Positions 58,786 to 64,000 of a stretch of DNA of 64,000 nt are shown piece by piece. Position 1 is the stretch's first letter, and each line of letters opens with the position of its first letter. The position numbers were made by a program, and so were the translations under genes. Source of the DNA: Agreia sp. VKM Ac-1783 (GTDB taxonomy: Bacteria; Actinomycetota; Actinomycetes; Actinomycetales; Microbacteriaceae); contig NZ_FXWI01000002.1 of the NCBI RefSeq assembly GCF_900177765.1, positions 248,001 through 312,000 of the forward strand, written 5' to 3'. Under the pieces are notes generated by a model, which saw nothing but the letters and a program-made list of their open reading frames with translations, ran no database searches and was not told the DNA's origin.

Positions 58786-59331
58786 ATGACCTTTCAGTAC
58801 TACGTGGCGAGCACCCTCGACGGGTTCATCGCCGACTCAGACAATCGCATCGATTGGCTATTGCGCTTCGGCACGGCCGACTTCGACGCCGCATATCATC
58901 GATTCCTCTCGGGAATCGGATCGATCGTTATGGGCGCGAGAACCTACGAGTTCCTCCTCTCGCAGTCCCCCGATGACTGGCCGTATTCGGTGCCCACCGT
59001 AGTGCTCACCCACCGAGATCTTCCCGTCGCCGTTCCGGGTGCAGACATCCGCTTCAGGCACGGAGACATCGATGCTGTCGCCGACGAGCTCGAAGAGCTG
59101 TCCGGCGACCAAGCAACCTGGATTGTCGGCGGCGGAGACATCGCGGCTCAATTCGCGACGGCCGGTCGTCTCGATGCCGTCATCATCACGATGATGCCCG
59201 TCATCCTGGGCGCAGGCGTGTCACTGCTCCCGGTTACTGGGCCGCTCGACCTCGACCTGGTCTCGACGACCAGCCTGGCCCAGGGGGCCATCGAACTCAG
59301 CTACGCGGTGTCGACGAGCCTCGACGACTAG
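58786..59331 (+). CDS. Dihydrofolate reductase-like (RibD C-terminal) protein
   Basis: 181 residues. YYVASTLDGFIADSDNRIDW at the N-terminus, GARTYEFLL and WIVGGGDIAAQF are the RibD_C/DHFR-like signatures; NADPH reductase of unknown substrate, not a true FolA. It stands between fadB and dxs, reads into dxs convergently, and its stop shares the CTAG tetramer with the dxs stop. Likely an accessory insertion. Confidence 0.88.
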   Translation: MTFQYYVASTLDGFIADSDNRIDWLLRFGTADFDAAYHRFLSGIGSIVMGARTYEFLLSQSPDDWPYSVPTVVLTHRDLPVAVPGADIRFRHGDIDAVADELEELSGDQATWIVGGGDIAAQFATAGRLDAVIITMMPVILGAGVSLLPVTGPLDLDLVSTTSLAQGAIELSYAVSTSLDD

Positions 59332-61265
59332 CGGGTGATGCGCCGCTCGTTCTCGCTCTCGCCTTCGAGCGGGCGCGCGATCGGGATCTTGCTTCCGAGT
59401 ACCTGCGCCACGACATCGCGGGCGATGTGCTGTGGGGTCAGGCCCACGCGCTCCATGATCTGTGCGCGCTCCGCATGATCCAGGAACTCGTCGGGCAGTC
59501 CCAGCTCGGTCACCGCCGTATCGATGCCTGCCTCGCGAAGATCCTGCCGAATTCTCGTGCCCACGCCGCCCACGCGGATGCCGTCTTCGATCGAGATCAC
59601 GATGCGGTGTTCGGCGGCGAGATCGAGCACACTACGCGGAACGGGAACGACCCAGCGCGGGTCGATCACCGTCGACCCGATGCCCTGTGCCGCCAGACGT
59701 TCGGCGACCTCGAGGCCAGTCCTCGCCATGGGGCCTACGGTCACGATCAGAACGTCTTTGCGCTCGTGCTCGACGAGCACGTCTACTCCGTCGTCGAGAC
59801 GGCGCACGGCGGCGATCTCCTCGCCGACGCTGCCCTTGGGGAATCGTACGACGGTCGGACCGTCCGAGACGGCCACGGCCTCGCCCAGCTCCTCACGGAG
59901 GCGCTCGGCATCTCGGGGAGCGCTGAGGCGGATATTCGGCACGACCTGCAGAATTGCGAGATCCCACATGCCGTGGTGGCTCGGTCCGTCTGGGCCCGTG
60001 ACGCCGGCCCTGTCGAGAACGAACGTCACTCCGGCTTTGTGCAGCGCGACATCCATCAGCACCTGGTCGAACGCCCTGTTGATGAATGTGGCGTAGACGG
60101 CGACTACCGGGTGGAGGCCACCGAAGGCCAGGCCGGCGGCAGACGTGACCGCGTGCTGTTCGGCGATGCCGACGTCGAAGACACGGGTGGGAAAGCGTTC
60201 GGCCATCTTGTGCAGGCCCGTCGGGCGCAGCATCGCCGCAGTGATGCCCACGATGGTGGAATTCTTCTCCGCCAACGCGACGATCTCGTCGCTGAAGACT
60301 CCCGTCCACGACGGTGCGCTCGGTCCGCCCAGTGCCTCGCCGGTTTCGGGATCGATCTGCCCGACGGCGTGGAACTGGTCGGCGATGTCGCTCAGCGCGG
60401 GCTCGTAGCCGCGGCCCTTCTCGGTGATGGCATGCACGATCACCGGCTGGGCGTAGCGCTTCGCCTGCAGGAGGGCTTCCTGCATCGCCTGCAGGTCGTG
60501 TCCGTGGATCGGGCCGATGTACTTGATGTCGAGGTTCGAATAGAGCGCCTCGTTGTTCGAGAAGCGGCTGAGGAATCCGTGCGTGCCGCCGCGGATGCCG
60601 CGATAGATGGCGCGGCCCGGCCCCCCGAAGCGATCGAAGAGCTCACGCGACGACTGGTGCAGGTTTCGATATTTCGTGTTGGTGCGAACCGAGTTGAGGT
60701 AGCGGGCCATGCCTCCGATCGTCGGAGCGTAGGAACGGCCGTTGTCGTTCACGACGATCACGAGTTTGCGGGTGTTGTCGTCGCTGATGTTGTTGAGCGC
60801 CTCCCACGTCATGCCACCGGTGAGAGCGCCGTCGCCGACGACCGCGATGACGTGACGGTCATTCTGGCCCGTCATCTCGAACGCGCGGGAGATACCGTCT
60901 GCCCACGAGAGGGAGCTCGACGCGTGGGAGCTCTCAACCACGTCGTGCTCGCTCTCCGAGCGCTGCGGGTAGCCTGCCAGGCCGCCCTGCTGGCGGAGCC
61001 GGGAGAAGTCCTGTCGACCCGTAAGGAGCTTGTGCACGTAGGACTGGTGGCCGGTGTCGAAGACGATCGCGTCGCGCGGTGAGTCGAACACCCGGTGGAT
61101 GGCCAAGGTCGTCTCGACCACGCCGAGGTTCGGCCCCAGGTGTCCCCCGGTCTTCGATACCTCGGCGACGAGGAACTGGCGGATCTCGGCAGCGAGCTGA
61201 ACGAGTTGCTCCTGACTGAGAGCGTCGAGATCCCGTGGACCTGAGATGTTCTCCAGCAGGCTCAT
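59328..61265 (-). CDS. dxs: 1-deoxy-D-xylulose-5-phosphate synthase
   Basis: 645 residues. First MEP-pathway step (pyruvate + glyceraldehyde 3-phosphate). TPP motif GDGALTGGMTWEALNN, DTGHQSYVHKLLTGR near the N-terminus, and C-terminal transketolase part with GIAEQHAVTSAAG. GGAAGGG lies before the ATG. TAGACT about 46 bases upstream. Confidence 0.96.
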   Translation of the reverse strand: MSLLENISGPRDLDALSQEQLVQLAAEIRQFLVAEVSKTGGHLGPNLGVVETTLAIHRVFDSPRDAIVFDTGHQSYVHKLLTGRQDFSRLRQQGGLAGYPQRSESEHDVVESSHASSSLSWADGISRAFEMTGQNDRHVIAVVGDGALTGGMTWEALNNISDDNTRKLVIVVNDNGRSYAPTIGGMARYLNSVRTNTKYRNLHQSSRELFDRFGGPGRAIYRGIRGGTHGFLSRFSNNEALYSNLDIKYIGPIHGHDLQAMQEALLQAKRYAQPVIVHAITEKGRGYEPALSDIADQFHAVGQIDPETGEALGGPSAPSWTGVFSDEIVALAEKNSTIVGITAAMLRPTGLHKMAERFPTRVFDVGIAEQHAVTSAAGLAFGGLHPVVAVYATFINRAFDQVLMDVALHKAGVTFVLDRAGVTGPDGPSHHGMWDLAILQVVPNIRLSAPRDAERLREELGEAVAVSDGPTVVRFPKGSVGEEIAAVRRLDDGVDVLVEHERKDVLIVTVGPMARTGLEVAERLAAQGIGSTVIDPRWVVPVPRSVLDLAAEHRIVISIEDGIRVGGVGTRIRQDLREAGIDTAVTELGLPDEFLDHAERAQIMERVGLTPQHIARDVVAQVLGSKIPIARPLEGESENERRITR

Positions 61266-61310
61266 GCAGACGGCCCTTCCGTTCGTGAGGGCCGACCGGC
61301 CCCTCGTTCG

Positions 61311-61347
61311 AGTCTATGACGGATCGTTCCGAGCACCGCTCGGAACG
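61311..61347 (-). promoter_or_regulatory. dxs promoter region with 10-bp inverted repeat
   Basis: TAGACT (61311-61316) as -10, and the perfect inverted repeat CGTTCCGAGC-ACC-GCTCGGAACG (61325-61347) covering the -35 position. It could be an operator or an acnA terminator without a U-tract. Confidence 0.45.
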
Positions 61348-61352
61348 ACGTA

Positions 61353-61393
61353 AGCGCCCTCGAGGATGCTATGACGCATCCAGCGAGGGCGCT
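61353..61393 (-). terminator. Putative terminator of acnA
   Basis: Stem AGCGCCCTCG / CGAGGGCGCT with an inner GATGC/GCATC stem, 10 bases after the acnA stop. No clear U-tract, so an I-shaped terminator at best. Confidence 0.55.
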
Positions 61394-61402
61394 GACGTTC
61401 GA

Positions 61403-64000
61403 TCAGGCGACGAGGCTTCGCAGCACGTACTGCAGGATCCCGCCGTTGCGGTAGTAGTCCGCTTCACCCGGGGTGTCGATGCGCACGACGGCGTCAAACT
61501 CGACGATCTGCTTGCCCTCGGGCGACTGCTCGCTCGGGGTCGCCGTCACGCGAACGGTGCGGGGGGTCACGCCGTCGTTGAGCTGTTCGATGCCCGCGAT
61601 GCTGACGATCTCGGTTCCGTCGAGTCCGAGCGAGGCCCAGGACTCTCCGGCGGGGAACTGCAGCGGGACGACGCCCATGCCGATCAGGTTCGAACGGTGG
61701 ATTCGCTCGAAGCTCTCGGTGATCACGGCCTTGACGCCGAGGAGGCTCGTGCCCTTCGCCGCCCAGTCGCGCGACGAGCCGGATCCGTACTCCTTGCCGC
61801 CGAAGATCACGAGCGGAGTCGACGAGGCAGCGTAGTTCTGCGCAGCATCGTAGATGAACGACTGCGGGCCGTCGGCCTGCGTGAAGTCACGCGTGTAGCC
61901 GCCCTCGACGCCGTCGAGCAGCTGGTTCTTGAGCCGGATGTTCGCGAAGGTTCCGCGGATCATCACCTCGTGGTTTCCGCGACGCGATCCGTAGGAGTTG
62001 TAGTCCTTGCGGTCGACACCGTGCTCGTCGAGGTAGCGGCCGGCCGGGCTGTCGCCCTTGATGGAACCGGCAGGGCTGATGTGGTCGGTCGTGACGGAGT
62101 CGCCGAGTTTGGCGAGCACACGAGCGTTGACGATGTCGGTGACGGGAGTCGTCTCCATGGTCATGCCGTCGAAGTACGGGGGCTTCCGCACATAGGTCGA
62201 CTCGGAATCCCACTCGAAGGTCGCGCCCTCGGGGGTGGGAAGCGAACGCCACCGTTCGTCTCCGTCGAAGACGCCCGCGTACTCGTGCTGGAACATGTCC
62301 GTGTCGATGGACGAGTCGATGGTCGACTGCACCTCTGCGGCGTCGGGCCAGATGTCTTTCAGGAAGACGTCGTTTCCCTCGGTGTCGGTACCCAGGGCAT
62401 CCGTCTCGAAATCGAAGTTCATCGAGCCCGCGAGGGCGTATGCGATGACCAGCGGCGGCGACGCGAGGTAGTTCATCTTGACGTCGGGGTTGATGCGGCC
62501 CTCGAAGTTGCGGTTTCCCGAGAGGACCGCGGTGACGGCGAGGTCGTTGTCCTGAACCGCCGACGAGATCTCATCGAGGAGCGGGCCGGAGTTTCCGATG
62601 CAGGTGGTGCAGCCGTATCCGACCGTGTAGAAGCCGAGATCTTCGAGGTAGGAGGTGAGACCGGCCTTCTCGTAGTAGTCCGTGACGACCTTCGATCCGG
62701 GCGCCAGCGTGGTCTTGACCCACGGCTTCGCCTTGAGGCCCTTCTGGCTCGCGTTGCGGGCCAGAAGCCCGGCCGCGAGCATGACCGACGGGTTGGACGT
62801 GTTCGTGCACGAGGTGATCGCCGCGATGGCGACGGCACCGTGATCGAGCGTGAAGTTCGTGCCGTCGTCGAGCGAGACGACCGTGGGCTTGGATGCCGTC
62901 TTGGGCGCGTGGCTGGCGTGCGAGTGGCTGTGGCTGTGTGACGGATCGGCATCTTCCGGCGACAGTTCGCCGGGATCGGAGGCCGGGAACGATCCGGTGC
63001 CGACGAGGTCGACGATGTCGTGCTCGACACGGGCGTAGTCGTTCAGGTCGTGCTCGAACTGATTCTTCGAGTCGCTGAGTTCGATGCGGTCCTGGGGGCG
63101 CTTCGGGCCGGCGATCGAGGGCACGACGGTGGCGAGGTCGAGTTCGAGGTACTCGCTGAAGACGGGCTCGACGCTCGGGTCGTGCCAGAGGGTCTGCAGT
63201 TTGGAATACGCTTCGACGAGCTTGACCTGCTCTTCGCTGCGGCCCGTGAGCCGGAGGTAGTCGAGGGTGACGTCGTCGATCGGGAACATCGCAGCGGTCG
63301 AACCGAACTCGGGGCTCATGTTTCCGATGGTGGCCCTGTTGGCGAGAGGAACCTCGGCGACACCCGCGCCGTAGAACTCCACGAACTTTCCGACCACACC
63401 GTGCTTGCGCAGCATCTGCGTGATGGTGAGCACGACGTCGGTCGCGGTGACGCCGGTGGGGATCGCGCCGGAGAGCTTGAAGCCGACGACCTTCGGAATG
63501 AGCATCGAGACGGGCTGGCCGAGCATGGCCGCCTCTGCCTCGATGCCGCCGACGCCCCAGCCGAGCACACCGAGGCCGTTGACCATGGTGGTGTGGGAGT
63601 CGGTGCCGACGCAGGTGTCGGGGTAGGCGCGAAGAACGCCGTCGACCTCGCGGGTCATCGTGACACGCGCCAGGTATTCGATGTTGACCTGGTGCACGAT
63701 GCCCGTTCCCGGCGGCACGACCTTGAAGTCGTCGAAGGCCGTCTGTCCCCAGCGAAGGAACTGGTACCGCTCGCCGTTGCGCTCGTACTCGAGCTCGACA
63801 TTGCGCTCGAGAGCATCGTCGGAACCGAAGAGGTCGGCGATGACGGAGTGGTCGATGACCATCTCTGCGGGCGCCAGCGGGTTGATTTTCGTCGGGTCGC
63901 CGCCCAGGCTGCCGACGGCTTCGCGCATGGTGGCGAGGTCGACGATGCAGGGAACGCCCGTGAAGTCCTGCATGACGACGCGAGCCGGCGTGAACTGGAT
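61403..64000 (-). CDS. acnA: Aconitate hydratase, N-terminus cut by the window edge
   Basis: TCA-cycle aconitase, citrate to isocitrate. The C-terminal end is complete; the reading frame runs to the last base, where [15 protein letters not shown] is the normal N-terminal region, so about 70-100 residues are missing. Iron-sulfur cysteines: ITSCTNTS and [12 protein letters not shown]. Also [25 protein letters not shown]. An unusual His/Ser-rich linker ([11 protein letters not shown], codons about 62908-62943) sits before the domain with the first cluster cysteine. Confidence 0.96.
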   Translation of the reverse strand: MQFTPARVVMQDFTGVPCIVDLATMREAVGSLGGDPTKINPLAPAEMVIDHSVIADLFGSDDALERNVELEYERNGERYQFLRWGQTAFDDFKVVPPGTGIVHQVNIEYLARVTMTREVDGVLRAYPDTCVGTDSHTTMVNGLGVLGWGVGGIEAEAAMLGQPVSMLIPKVVGFKLSGAIPTGVTATDVVLTITQMLRKHGVVGKFVEFYGAGVAEVPLANRATIGNMSPEFGSTAAMFPIDDVTLDYLRLTGRSEEQVKLVEAYSKLQTLWHDPSVEPVFSEYLELDLATVVPSIAGPKRPQDRIELSDSKNQFEHDLNDYARVEHDIVDLVGTGSFPASDPGELSPEDADPSHSHSHSHASHAPKTASKPTVVSLDDGTNFTLDHGAVAIAAITSCTNTSNPSVMLAAGLLARNASQKGLKAKPWVKTTLAPGSKVVTDYYEKAGLTSYLEDLGFYTVGYGCTTCIGNSGPLLDEISSAVQDNDLAVTAVLSGNRNFEGRINPDVKMNYLASPPLVIAYALAGSMNFDFETDALGTDTEGNDVFLKDIWPDAAEVQSTIDSSIDTDMFQHEYAGVFDGDERWRSLPTPEGATFEWDSESTYVRKPPYFDGMTMETTPVTDIVNARVLAKLGDSVTTDHISPAGSIKGDSPAGRYLDEHGVDRKDYNSYGSRRGNHEVMIRGTFANIRLKNQLLDGVEGGYTRDFTQADGPQSFIYDAAQNYAASSTPLVIFGGKEYGSGSSRDWAAKGTSLLGVKAVITESFERIHRSNLIGMGVVPLQFPAGESWASLGLDGTEIVSIAGIEQLNDGVTPRTVRVTATPSEQSPEGKQIVEFDAVVRIDTPGEADYYRNGGILQYVLRSLVA

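Overview
The window is 64 kb of high-GC core chromosome from an actinobacterium. Gene order and protein sequences fit the Microbacteriaceae best: an mIHF-guanylate kinase fusion, the pyr-efp-aro-alaS-rpsD neighbourhood, DUF3000-RNase D-fadAB-dxs, an MEP-pathway dxs, and TANNNT-type -10 boxes. The genus cannot be fixed from the sequence alone. I see no prophage, insertion sequence, CRISPR array or integrated island. Coding density is very high and no gap without a gene exceeds about 300 bases.

Layout. (1) 43-10049, minus strand: a pyrimidine operon, pyrR-pyrB-pyrC-(membrane protein)-carA-carB-pyrF, running into mIHF-gmk and then rpoZ. From pyrR to gmk every junction overlaps, so translation is probably coupled; a PyrR-type operator covers the pyrR ribosome site. 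(2) 10168-20370, minus strand: alaS-ruvX-mltG-aroE-aroC-aroK-aroB-(unknown)-aroQ-efp-nusB, joining shikimate synthesis to translation and wall genes. (3) 20437-24270, minus strand: three small membrane-anchored proteins, rpsD with a strong terminator, and rarA. (4) 24433-27182, plus strand: a membrane cyclophilin, a DUF349 protein and an AbiEi-like orphan. (5) 27206-40074, minus strand: thrS-HIT-pdxS-pdxT-yebC-ruvC-ruvA-ruvB-yajC-secD-secF-rel, linking vitamin B6, Holliday junction processing, protein export and (p)ppGpp. (6) 40222-40855: four tRNA genes (Val-GAC, Cys, Gly on minus; Val-CAC on plus). (7) 40874-49362: the more accessory part, with lysoplasmalogenase, a flavin monooxygenase plus MFS exporter pair, an orphan MazF/PemK, a GH15 glycosidase, an SDR, Dps and the ammonium channel Amt. 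(8) 49602-59331: zapE, the sseA-sufE sulfur pair, an alpha/beta hydrolase, DUF3000-rnd, fadA-fadB and a DHFR-like reductase. (9) 59328-64000, minus strand: dxs and aconitase, the latter cut by the window edge.

I found no clearly new multi-gene system. The most interesting signals are regulatory: a GlnR-type box with 11-bp periodicity upstream of amt, paired TTCCGGAA palindromes spaced 31 bp in the zapE/sseA intergenic region, inverted repeats next to the dxs and yebC promoters, and a set of genes with a -10 box 6-8 bases before the start codon, which implies leaderless mRNAs (including the orphan toxin). All promoter and operator calls are pattern reading by eye and need experimental support.
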